This document shows, one piece after another, positions 44,812 through 56,500 of a stretch of 64,000 bases of DNA (its first letter is position 1; each line of letters opens with the position of its first letter). The notes under the pieces were generated by a model. The model was not told the origin of the DNA. It made no database searches and worked only from the letters and a program-made list of their open reading frames with translations. The DNA is from Bryoerythrophyllum caledonicum (lineage: Eukaryota; Streptophyta; Bryopsida; Pottiales; Pottiaceae): assembly GCA_963971425.1 (NCBI GenBank), contig OZ020518.1:2864263-2928262 (forward strand), written 5' to 3'. The position numbers and the translations under genes are program-made.

Positions 44812-47800
44812 TAGACTGTATCAATGTTGGAACCTCAATAGAGAAAAAAAAACTCTTTGATTTGTCCAATTGGAAACCAAATTTTGTATGCATGGTGTTT
44901 TGGATTATTTTGCGTGCAAACAAGCTGCGTCAAATTTATGAAGGACGTCCATGCATGCATAACATACATGCATACATCTTATTGTGGTACTTTGTCAAAT
45001 TGAATTTCCGTGCCAAAGAACCAAATTTGAGGAAGGTGATTATTATTTATTTGGATTGAATTACTCCAAACTAGATCAGTGTTAGAATAGTGATACTACT
45101 TGTCAAAGTGAAATAATAATTGACCAGAGAGTAATATGAAATTGTGATAAGTTAATAAGCAGTGCACTGTAGTAAATTACAAAATAAAAAAAGTTTCACT
45201 TTAATTGTATTTATAAAATGCAAATTTTTAGCGACTAAAATAGATTATACCGTAATAATTGTATGGACTATGAATCAAGAGTGAAGATCATAGTGGAAGA
45301 AGTAACATTGCATTAATAGTTTAATACTTGTTTTACTAAATTTAGTGGATCATATTGGCCATCTAAGGTAGTGTACAACAAAAGGCTCAATATCAAAGGT
45401 CTTACATAATGAAGTAAATCTTCAATAAATTCAAGACATGATATCAATTGGTTTGAAAAGTAAAAAACCTATATTATTTTTCTAAATCAAGTTTTTAAAT
45501 GATTGATCACCCTTGTGAATACAAAAGTTGAAAAATTTAATTATTCATTGTTGTAGTAAATAGTTGAAGTTATAATTTTGAAGTCAATAAGCGATATCCA
45601 TAAGTAATGAGAGAATGTTAAAGGAAGAGATAAGTTAAATGAAATTAGGATAAGGTGATTACTTACCAAAGTAAAAGCTTGATGGTAATGTTGTTAGTTA
45701 AAGATTGAAGTGAGAGATTGCTTGAGATAAGTAAATCTACCTCAACATCACTCTAGCATCATTTTACATAATTCCATGACAAATTTTGGTAATAGTTGAT
45801 TTTTGACAAATAAACTAACATTACTTGAAGAATTTGCATGCTTGACATAGTTACTGCCATCCATTTGATAATGGCAACATGTACCTTGGGTTGATGAGAG
45901 TAGATACTTGTCATATTGAACTATATATTTTCTACATACATTTTTTATGATTCTAAAGTCGAAGTAAAGTAGTAAACTTGGAAGAGATAGATACTTGGAA
46001 TTAATACTTAATAGAGTAATTTGTCACATTAATTATTGAAGGTCCTTTCTTGATACCTACATTTGACATTTAGCTATTTAAAATGCTCATAAAAAGGAGC
46101 TTTCTTTCCACCTTCTTCTGAAATATAGAATTGTTTGGAAAACTAATTGGCTACAATATAATTTTACCACATGGGATCCACATTTTTTCTTTAAATTAAT
46201 ATTTTTAATGATCTATGTACATATATGTAGGTTCAAACTCATAGAAAGGTAAAAAAAATTATAATATAAAGGCACAATTGTTTTTTTGTATTCTAAACCA
46301 AAAGTCAAAGTGGGTCATAAATATTTTCCTTTTATTAGTTTTTAACTACATCATTACACTAAAGTTTATGCATCCTATTGATGTATCAAAATGATTAAAT
46401 GAGTTTTTATATTGTGTAGAAATCTTTTCAATGACCGTATATTATATACTCTTGTAGGATAACTACATAATGTGTCTTACAAATGTTCACATATTAAATA
46501 AATTTTCTTTTGATATTAATCAAATGCTCTAAGGCAATCAATTCCAATATTTCATTATAGGATAGAGGCCAACAACTGCCATTTCAAGTTGACCCCATGA
46601 TTTTTCTTGACTATTTTACACCAAAAACGCTTCAAATATACCCATGCTAATGTGTAGAGTAGATATAGATGCAAGACAAATGCATTTAACAATTTTTATT
46701 CGTGAGATCTTGACCTATGCTAATAAAATAACATGCTCTCAAATTTCATCAACTTCAACCCCAAACGTCATTTGGGAGTAGTATATACATGCACATATTT
46801 AATTATGTGCAAAGAATGTATTAAAGTTTAGCAAGACTTACACCTTTGGATCAAGAATTCTTCAAGTGACATCTTGCATTTGGAGGTGATTTCAATATTT
46901 GAACCTTACCATGTTCAAATACAACACCATACATATTGTGGCCACTAATGACACCTTATGACGTTTAAGGGTTAATCCATGGATTGGAAGATTGTTACAC
47001 TCTTTGAAGTGAAGAGATAGTTTTATTTTATTGCATGGGATGAATGAAATAGTTCACTTTGACTTCAAATGTCATCATGTCAAGTTTTTACATTACAAAT
47101 GCCATCATGTTTTCCATGATGTCACTTGCTTGTACTCCTTTTTTTGAATTTAAAGAACAAATGTAGACTTTCCAAAAAACATGTGCAAGAAACATCACTT
47201 CAAAAATCACCAATACTCATTCTAACTTTCTAGGAACCAATCCAAGTTGTTATAGAATGAGAATCCAAACAATCAAAGTATCTTCATACCACATCTTGTA
47301 CTCAATATAATAACTTAAGATTATTAAAATCTCTTGTTGTTATGTTAAGAAAATGATCTCCGCCAACAATGTGTGAAAGTATTTGATCGTGTTAAAATGT
47401 ATGTGAAAACAAATAAAATTCCCATTAAGCTCATACAATGACACATCTCAATAAATAGTTAAAAATTTAGCGACCAAATTGGCATGAAATGGAAAACGTA
47501 CAAATAGGTCAAATTACTTTAGTAAGGTTTTTTCTCAAATTTTTTTAGAGAACAAAACAACAAATGTCAAATGGAAAAAAGGGGCAAATGTCAAAGGGAG
47601 CAAATAAATGTCTTCAAAGGGGCAAAAGACTATGTCTTGTGGTGTATGATTGATCCAAGTCAGGACTCCCACTTTCATCATAACCACAACAAATTATTAT
47701 TATGACAGACAAGTCTTCCTAGGAAAATTCTTACTGTTTACCCTTGTGATATAAAAAATAGAAAAAAAAACAGAAAAATAGAAAAAAACACTAGCTGGAG

Positions 47801-49137
47801 ATGACAAGTGGAATTAAGGGTTGGCTAATTAAGCAGAAAATGAAATAATTGCAAGCCCAGATGAGTCCAATGCCAACAATCTGTCATTGTAGGTTAAATA
47901 CAAAAGAGACCATTCCCAAATACACTAGAGTATTTTTAACCTGCCCCTTGGCTAATATCTCCTTCTTCACATCAATGCAAAACCCCTCAGAAATGGACAA
48001 TTGCACTAGAAGTTGCTTAAAAGAGCTACCCTTGATTTTTAAATAGGAAAAAACCTGATTTAGCACTTGTCATACAAGTTATATTGATCTTGATGCTCAA
48101 TTTCTGCCCCTTTTCTGCCCCTTTTTCTTACTGTAACTGTCTCAAGTGCGTTACGTACAATTCACCAAACACTCCCAGTAAAAAATTTGCAGTAAAAAAC
48201 ACACCTTGACATGGATCCTGTTTGTATAATGTTTAACTTGTGACATCAACTTCAAATGTTTACAATGTAGGGATTGGTCCAACAAGGCACTTTCTTCTTA
48301 CAGCACAGACTATTTATATAACCCGTAGTAATTTTGTTTTTGTTTTTGTGTTAACCCTTTTAAGGATAAACGGGGTGACAAGACATGGTTTCATCCACGA
48401 GTGTAATAGATCATGTAGAACATCATCTACTCAATGGAGTACATTTCATCGTGACTGGTCACTTTAGACATCAGTGTAGTTTGCTTGTCAGACTCCGGAG
48501 CACATTCTCACTGGAAGTGCTCGGATCCAAGTAACTTATCTTAAACCGTGGATCAAACAGAGATGAAGTATTGGTCTATCAAATTTGCAAATTACTCCAA
48601 AAGTGACCACTCGTAGGCCTCTTGTCGTCATGTTGATCACAAATAAGTAAAAGAATGAGCTCAAACGTTATAGGAAATAGCGGCACATCTTAGGTACTAT
48701 AGTTGAGTTGTTTCTAAGATCCAAATCAACCATAAATTAACATAGTATTTGTGAAAACATCACATTGGCATGTGACATTGTTTGCATAACAATTGATGGT
48801 TTTGCATAATAATTGATATTTTTCCGAAGCAATTAGAAGTTTTTCATCGTATTATCAACTTTACTAAATTTCAATTGTTGCAAATTATGTTGGCCTTATT
48901 TGTATCTAATAAAATGTTAGTTGTGACATTTCTATAAGTTATGTGACATTTTCACGAATACTATGTCACATCCTTACATTGTTGAGTAGAACAAGGAGCG
49001 ATATGAAGAAACATTTCGACGCATTCCAAAATGTATCATATTTTATTTTCATTCATTTTCGATGACGTTAAAAGTGGTACAAGAAGAAAACCTTAGTTCC
49101 TCTTCCCCTTGGGGACTTCCTCCCACTAAGGTAAGCC
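44812..49137. other. AT-rich, gene-poor stretch with decayed repeats
   Basis: No gene recognised over 4.3 kb. Fragments of dispersed repeats are visible: 21785-type near 46770-46980, a divergent TTAA-type fragment around 46594-47400, and a piece of the composite repeat near 48590 (ACTCCAAAAGTGACCAC). Confidence 0.5.
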
Positions 49138-49480
49138 CCCCCCATAACCAACAAAAACCCATAGCCAACGCCTATAAAACTGGGGTATATCCAACCCTCT
49201 TCCATCCCATTACCACCAAGTGAGCTCCAAATGGAGGTTTGCTATTAGTCAAGACCCTTACTTTTGGTCGTTGGTTATGGGGGTACCTAGTGTTGGCCAC
49301 CCATTAAACATGACTGCACAATTTGAAAATTCATAACTAATTCAATTTTCATCAAAAAAATATGAAATCAATTGGGTTGGAACTGTAATTCTATCGGCTA
49401 TCACTGAAAAATAATAGTACAATTATCTCTCCATATATATGCACATTCCTTAACTTGTCGGTCATAGGGGGGCTTACCTC
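49138..49480 (-). mobile_element. MITE with AAGGTAAGCCC termini, copy 2
   Basis: Inverse copy of 22342-22695 with ends AAGGTAAGCCCCCCCC and (complement) GAGGTAAGCCCCCC. It shares the internal phrase TATAAAACTGGGGTATATCC. Confidence 0.72.
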
Positions 49481-50415
49481 ATTGGGGATTCAATTTCGAG
49501 GCACACACAACACACACTTGAAACGGAAGCCACACAACAAGTTGCTGAGGCCCCGGAACAAAATCATGAAATCCCGGCAGCACCCCCAAAAAAAGTAGAG
49601 AAAAGAAGAGGAAAAAAGAGGCCCACCCCCTAAAAACCAAGGCTATTCCAACCCAGGCAAGCAGACAGCACCGGCACCGGGTCGAAAGAATCCCGGGCCC
49701 CATGTCCCCCGCCCCGATCCTACATGGCACCCCAGAACCCGACGTGGCAGCCTCGGCGGTCCGAGGTGGCCGCCCCGGGGGTCCGACGTGGCAGGCGGGG
49801 CCCAAGCGAGGCTCGGAGGTCAGCGAGGACGAAGATCCGGAATGACGCCTTGTTTGCTGCGGAGTGGCAGGGCCCTTGCATGCGCTACTACTCCCCGGAC
49901 CAACCAACACACTAATAAACGCCTCACCTCGGTCCGCCCCTAAACCCGCGCACCATTCTCCTACTTAACTTCGCTGTCGCCGCGCCTGCTTGCCAACCTC
50001 CATGCTCGCCTGCTCCGGAGCGCACCGCGGCCGCGGCGGACTCATGGCTCGCCGTCGTCGCTAGCTTCCACTCGTCGTCATGGCGGTCGCGCCGGTCGAG
50101 TAGCGCGAGAGAGCGAGCGAGCGAGCGAGCGAGAGAGAGAGGTGTAATTGGCGATTCTTCCCGGGGTTTGGAGGATTCTTTCTTTGAGGATCTGACTGGG
50201 GAGTGAGGGTTTGGAATTCTTGCTTTTTGTGTGTGAGGCGGTGGTTGCGGGGTTTGGTTTCGGATTGCGGCGGGGTGGGAGTGTGGAGGTTGGAGTTGGC
50301 GGCGGGGATCGTTGGAGGTGGATCAGTGAATTCTTGGTTGCTGTGAGTCGCCTTGTGCGCATTGGATGGTGACGCGGTTGAGAGGCGCCGCGGCGGCGTG
50401 AGTTCACCCGGAGAA
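49481..50415 (+). promoter_or_regulatory. F-box gene promoter and leader
   Basis: A GC-rich region in contrast to the preceding AT-rich DNA. It contains two ACGTGGCAG words (near 49741 and 49784), which match the plant G-box/ABRE core, a possible TATA-less start, and a GA-rich tract (GCGAGCGAGCGAGAGAGAG, 50105-50140) in the likely 5' UTR. Function is inferred from motif and position only. Confidence 0.45.
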
Positions 50416-51945
50416 ATGCCAATCGCGGCCGACCGGGAGGATCATGAGCGCCAGGGAAACGAAGGCGAATCCTCCCGGGATGGCGACCTGGACCCCGCGC
50501 GGTGGAAGGCCCTGCCGCACGAGCTCCTCGAGAAGGTGCACCTGCACCTGCCGCTGATCTCGCTCGCGCGATTCCGCTCCGTCTGCCGCGCGTGGAACCG
50601 CGCTGTGTTCGATGAATCCTTCGTCGCGAATCGCAGCCGCAGCAGTGCGCAGCAGAAACCCTGGATCGTCATCACCTCCACCGCCTCCTCCCTCTCCATC
50701 TACGACACAGGCAAGTGCACCGAAACCTCACGAAATCTCTCTCTCTCCCGTACACGCAATATCCGCCCCTCACGCAATCTTCTTAGGAAGCTTTTTCTGT
50801 TCACAAAATTCTCGCCGCTTCTGACGCTATTGTTTCCTTTCAGATTCCTCTCTCTTTCTCAGAAAATCTCTCCCGATCACATAACCTGAGGATATTGATT
50901 TCTTCCGGATTCTTTTCTCGTACAAAACCACTCAACCTCTCGGAAATCCTTGAACAGAGAATCCTCCTCGTAATCAGTTTCCCTTTCTTTCTCTAACAAA
51001 ACCTCTCTCTCTCTCACACACATTGATCTCTCTTTCTAGCACTTACACAAAATCCTGTCCATCTTCTCACTCTCTCGTTTTCTTCCAGATTTCCAGACAT
51101 GGCTCATGCTGCGCATCCCCTTCGATGCCACGAACCTGCACGTTGTGGCGGCAGCGGGCGGGCTGCTCTGCTTCTCGAACGCGTGGTTCCAGTGGCCATC
51201 AATGGCGGTTCTGAACCCGGTGACCAACTCCTTCCGCCGCCTGCCGCCGCTGAGCACCTGGATGATCACCACCGTCGGCATGGTGTTCGACGACGCGTCG
51301 CGCACCTACAAGATCCTGGTCTGCGGCCGCCTGGAGGATCACTCCATGATCACGGAGGTCTATGACTCTGCAACAAACCGCTGGCTCAGAGGAGGCATCC
51401 CTTCTCCCTCAAGAAAATACGGCGGCGAGACGCTCGTCTGGCGCGATGGCATCTTCTACTGCCTCACCTTCCCCTTCTCAACGCTGTCTCTCATCTCCTA
51501 CGATCTCTTCACCTTCACATGGCACGAGGTTCCCGTCGTCATGCCGTCACCGATCATGTCTCCTTCTGTCGTCTGTTGCAATGAGCGCCTCCTGCTCATC
51601 GGTGGAGTGGAGGATGCGGAGGACTTTGTGTTCGGGATTCAGATCTGGGAGCTGGACTTTGGAGCGATGGTGTGGCAGGAGGTGGAGCGCATGCCCAGGG
51701 GGATTTGCAGTGAGTTTGAGCGGCGGATGGCGCCGAGCAAGCCGTTCTCCTGCTTCGGCACCGGTGAGTTCCTGTTCCTCACCATCCCCAGCAACAGCGT
51801 CTACCTGCCTGCGCTTGTGTTTAATCTTGCGTCCCGTGCGTGGGCGTGGTGGCCGAGCCAAGGGTTTCCCAATCATTTGCCTGAGATCAACATTGGACGA
51901 TGCTCTGGGATCAGCTTTGAACCGAGGATTCATGCCAGAGTCTGA
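50416..51945 (+). CDS. F-box/kelch-type protein
   Basis: Two exons, 50416-50710 and 51089-51945, giving 383 residues. An F-box near residues 34-75 (WKALPHELLEKVHLHLPLIS, RFRSVCRAWN) should bind SKP1 in an SCF ubiquitin ligase. The C-terminal region has kelch-like blades: AAAGGLLCFSN, NPVTNSFRRLPPL, EVYDSATNRWLRG, ALVFNLASRAWAWWPSQG. The intron joins phase 1 to phase 1 only with a GC donor (ACACAG/GCAAGT), an excellent match to the GC-AG class; no GT donor nearby keeps the frame. The start is the first ATG (MPIAADRED) downstream of the GA-rich leader. It resembles the plant F-box/kelch group that includes At5g15710; the exact orthologue is not decided here. Confidence 0.85.
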
Positions 51946-53505
51946 TCATGAGATTGGTTGATGCTCAGCTTGATCAGATTTGGTGATGCCCAGTCCCAGA
52001 TTGGGTTGATGCGGAGGTTCTGATTGGTGGCCAGTTTGGACTTGGGAGTTAAACCCGAAGTACAGCGACTTAGTTTTCTATGGATCATTTGAAGAGTCTG
52101 AGATCAAGTATTTAGGTTTATGTCCCAAGTTTACAATTGATTTAGAAGAGATTTCTAGGAGGATTATTCTATCAAATGATAGAGTAACGTTGTTGATTCG
52201 ATTACTGTCATCCATTGGTTGGAATCAGTATGCTTCTACCATGTATAGTTTTTTTGAAATTTTGGTATCAGACCAAGATTCAAGTTTATGATTCTTCCGG
52301 TTGTGAAGTGCTGTCCGCTGTGAGTTCGGCTCTTGTTTTTTGCTTGCTCCTATTGTGATTACATTGTTGATTGGTTGAATTCAGTATATTCCTATCATGT
52401 GTAATGTTTTTCGAAAGGTTTCGAGTAGCAGACCAAGATTCTGCATTGCTTTCACCTTCACGTTATGAAGGATTCGTGCATGGGTTTCACCTTCATTACT
52501 CGTCAGGTTGTGAAGGATCCTCAACTGCCTGGCTTTTGCTGGATCTGACATGCTCCTACTGTGGTTCAAGTTGTGTCAGTCAAGATTCTGAGTTGGTTTC
52601 ACCTTCATTATTTTTCAGCTCTTCATGTCCAGTATTACTCGTCACGTTTTGAACCCCGTTATTATGTAAATGACGAGTTGAACTGCCTGGTATTTGCTTG
52701 ATCTGACATGCTCCCACTGTTTGTGAATGTTAACTGTAGAGACTTAAGTGTAGCTTTAGTGATGAATGCCGGAGCGGAGGAGTAACTTAGTTTATTAGTC
52801 TGACTGGGAATATAGTTGGCAGAAAAGGTGCCTGACGCAAATGATTGTGGTGCATAAAATATTGCAGACTCTACTAGGGATTAGCGTACTATTGCGTGCT
52901 CGGGAACTGTTCTAATACCACTGCTGCTGTACAGATGGCACGCCTTGAGTGAGGGAGGGAGTCGGAGCGACCACCTGAACTTCCATTGAAAAGTGGAACT
53001 TGGTCTGCAGCGCTGCACGATTGTTATCCAGTTACTGTTTGGGTGCCAGAGGCAGGGTATTTCTCGAGGTGTGCGAGGAATTTCCGGGTCTAAATTCTGC
53101 TGTCAGGTAAAAAGCCCATCCACAAACGCCAGAAATTCTTGACAGAGATTGTATCATATTCGCACCAATTCCGCAGCCTTGGTATGTGTGCGGTGTGTGC
53201 ACACCGATGTCATGCTTTCTGAAAGGTTACTAGTGACACTCTCCGGGGGAACGATGTGGAAAATGGGTCAGGAGGGTGGTTTGTGGGGTCCACCGATAAC
53301 CATTCGTCCTATAGTGACGTCATCTCTACAGATTGCAAGCAGCTGTGGAATAGGCAAATCCGTTCTTTGCCTCTTGAGGAGAAGGAACACCTATTTTGAA
53401 TCTTTCCCCCCTTTTTTTTTATTTCCAGGAAAGGAGCCTCATCACCCATTCTTTGAAGATTGAGAAGGGGGCAAACAACGCTACAGATGAGAAATGCACC
53501 TACTT
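51946..53505. other. Intergenic, F-box 3' flank with threefold tandem repeat
   Basis: Three degenerate units of about 140-165 bp between 52200 and 52680 share CAGACCAAGATTC, TTTCACCTTCA and GTTGTGAAG. No gene is recognised up to the MSH3 stop codon. Confidence 0.55.
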
Positions 53506-56500
53506 CTAGAGTGTCAAAAGGGTCCTGGCTTGCTCTTGGGCTGCTTTCAGACACGCCTCATCTTCAAGGGCGCTTGCCCTTTCAACCAGAGACAAGAGTT
53601 TCTTCATGTCCTCCAGGGAGACTTCCGGTTCCAACACCATTTCTACATCTTCTGAGGTTTCTTCTACTTCCTCCACCTTCACTAATTCAGGCTGAAAGCT
53701 TGATGCTGCTTTTGCTGCAGCTCTTGCACTGACCTCGTCCTCTAGCTTGGCGGCCTTTGCAGCCGCTTGCAGGACGCAAACCTCGGGCACCTGGAGAAAC
53801 GAAGATAACAGAGGGAAACTCGAAAGATAAGGTACACTACAATGATAATTATTATCGCATAACGTCTCAAAAAATCTACTATCACTTCTAACTACTGAGG
53901 AATATCTTTAGCCATTAAATGTTATCAATATCTTTTTTCTCCTGCATTATTAGCGGATTGAAATTTCATCTTCCTCTAGAAGGTTGGAATGATTGAGGTT
54001 GGAGGAGAGTGTGACACATCACCGAACATTCCATGAAGTTGGACAACAGTAACTCACTTCAGATGAAGTAACTTTGTCATGGGAAATGACACTAAGCTGC
54101 CAAAGGAACTCAGGGTTTCGGGTTTCGGATTCAGGGTTGGTTCATGGTTTCGGAGAAGAGTAGAGTATAAACCTGAGCAAGGCGAGCAACGTGGAGCCCA
54201 AAGCTTCTGCTTGCAACTCCTTTCACAAGTCTGTATAAGAAGGTGATTCTTTGAGTTGCCTCCTCTTGATACTGTGAAAGGGGTCCTCCTCTTTCCGGTT
54301 GTTGCTTGTTTGCTTGGCCTTCTGCCAAGTATGAGACGAAGTAGGGACCGACCTTGCCTGGGAACTCGTCTTTTAGGTCTGCTAACCTTGGGTAATGCGT
54401 CACAAATAATGTCAAACACCTGCCATTTCATGAAGATAAAAACCAGTTAGACCCTTTAACTGAACGGAATGTAATGAGGATTTGCAGGATTCCAACCCTT
54501 AAACCCTACTGACAGGGAATTCAAGCTTCAGGGTTTGAGGAGAAAAATGTACTTTCAACGACATTACAAGAAGGGTAGGAACTTCATATGATAGAAGTGA
54601 GAAGTTCTTGACCTGGTTTCCTTGAGGAGATGATGAAGAGTGGCGTACGCAATGGCAACGCCATCGTGTGTGCTGGTGCCACGGCCCAGCTCATCAATGA
54701 TAACAAGGGATCTTGCAGTGGCCTGCCTCAAAATGGCCGAGGTTTCACTGAGCTCCTCGAAGAAGGTGCTGGAGCCCTTTTGGATGCTGTCAGACGCCCC
54801 CATCCTTGTGAAAACCGCATCACATACGTGCAGTTTAGCGGATGCCGCTGGCACATATGAACCCACCTGGCATCACAAAACAGCGCCACACATTACTCAA
54901 GACTTTCTTTGTAAAGTCACCTGTAGCGTGAGTAAGGTACCTCTTCTATCTCCATGAAAATCAGCTCTCACCTCAAGGAGAGAATGGCAGCTCGTATGCA
55001 TCATGTTATATGCTCTTCTATTGATCTAATGACTCTTTAGAATGAAGAAAGAGTAGTCCAAGAAGGGGTCTCTTATGGAAACTTTGGGTGGCCTTACAGA
55101 TTCTTTTGGACATGATTCTTACAGCGTCTTGGAGAATGGACGTTACCTGAGCCATGATGGCAATGAGAGCAACTTGCCGGATGTAGCAGCTTTTTCCTCC
55201 CATGTTCGGCCCAGTGATGATTTGGCACCGCTCCTGATCGGTATGTAAAAAAGTGTCGTTCGGCACAAACTCAGCTTGCAATGTCGCATCCAGAACCTGG
55301 TAGAAAAAAAATACACAACATGAGGACAATTCAGGGCACTTGTGTGAGATACAACTACATTATTACAGATTAAATAAAGCAGAAGATATGGAGGTAAAAG
55401 GGTTATGTGATTACAGGGTGTCTGCCAGCCTCGATGATCAGTTGAGAAGGGTCACATTTGTCCGCAAATTCAGGACGCACATAGCCCTGCAAAAAGGTAA
55501 AGTTAGCTCTCCTCACTCCTAATAGCTATTAATGAGATGGAAGAGCCAAGTTAGAGCTGCCTTTGAGAACGAAGAAGGAGAGGTCGTTTTGTAGCGCTTA
55601 TTAAATAAATAAAACTGAGAAATGAGGTATCTTTGCCGCACTTTTATAAATTACCTGACTTCGAGACACGATTGCGAGCGAGTGCAGGCAATCCAGAGCC
55701 GCAAGAGCTTGGACAGCTGCCCGGAAGTCTGCATAATGTGAAGCGAAATCTGCCAGAAAAGCATCCCACGCTTGGGCACATGCGATGTTGAGCTGCTCTT
55801 TGGCAAGAGCCAAAGCGTCTAATGCCTCCAACACCTCCGGAGGGTGGTACCTGTGCATGGCTTTGGTGCTGTTCACCTTGATCCAGTTGGGTGGTACACG
55901 CTGCGCTACAGGAACCTGTTGAAACCACACAAACATATTAAAATAAAATTCACCTCTGCAAACAAAACTGGATAATCCACAAGATGCAGAATGCAAGATA
56001 CTTTGAGACATGAGAGTTATTTGTTAAGTCACCCAGATTTTCAATAGTCGTTAGATCAATCGAAGAGCTCGGTGGTCTCTGAACTCAAGACAGGCTGGAT
56101 GTAGCTGTCTTTGGGAGTGGAAAAAAGAGTTTGTGTGAGATCAGCCCTGATAAACTTTAGCCACCTTTCTCTCCTTTGAGCTGATTTTGGATAAGTTGAG
56201 TACTAGTTAGTGCAAAGAGGGGGGTCTTATTAAAACTCTGGGTGTTTTAACAAATTGACTCTATGGAAACAGAATCTCAAAACAGGGTTCAAGCCACCAG
56301 TTTTACCTCAATTAAATGGCTCGTTCCAGAGACACTCATGTACCCCAACCTTGGCAACTTGGTCACCTTTCGAATGGTAGGAAGCAAGTCTTCAAGCCGT
56401 TGCTCCACAGATTCAATTGAAAGCCGGCATTTTGTAACCTACAAATCCATGAATGAAACGTTCAATAACATGGTGACACTGAAAGATGCGCACACCACGA

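Noticed and set aside
49479-49910. 143-codon minus-strand ORF
   Set aside because: It sits in the GC-rich promoter of the F-box gene and has no recognisable domain.
51362-51961. Alternative frames across F-box exon 2
   Set aside because: Shadows of the F-box frame, which has the kelch-like pattern and correct splice phase.
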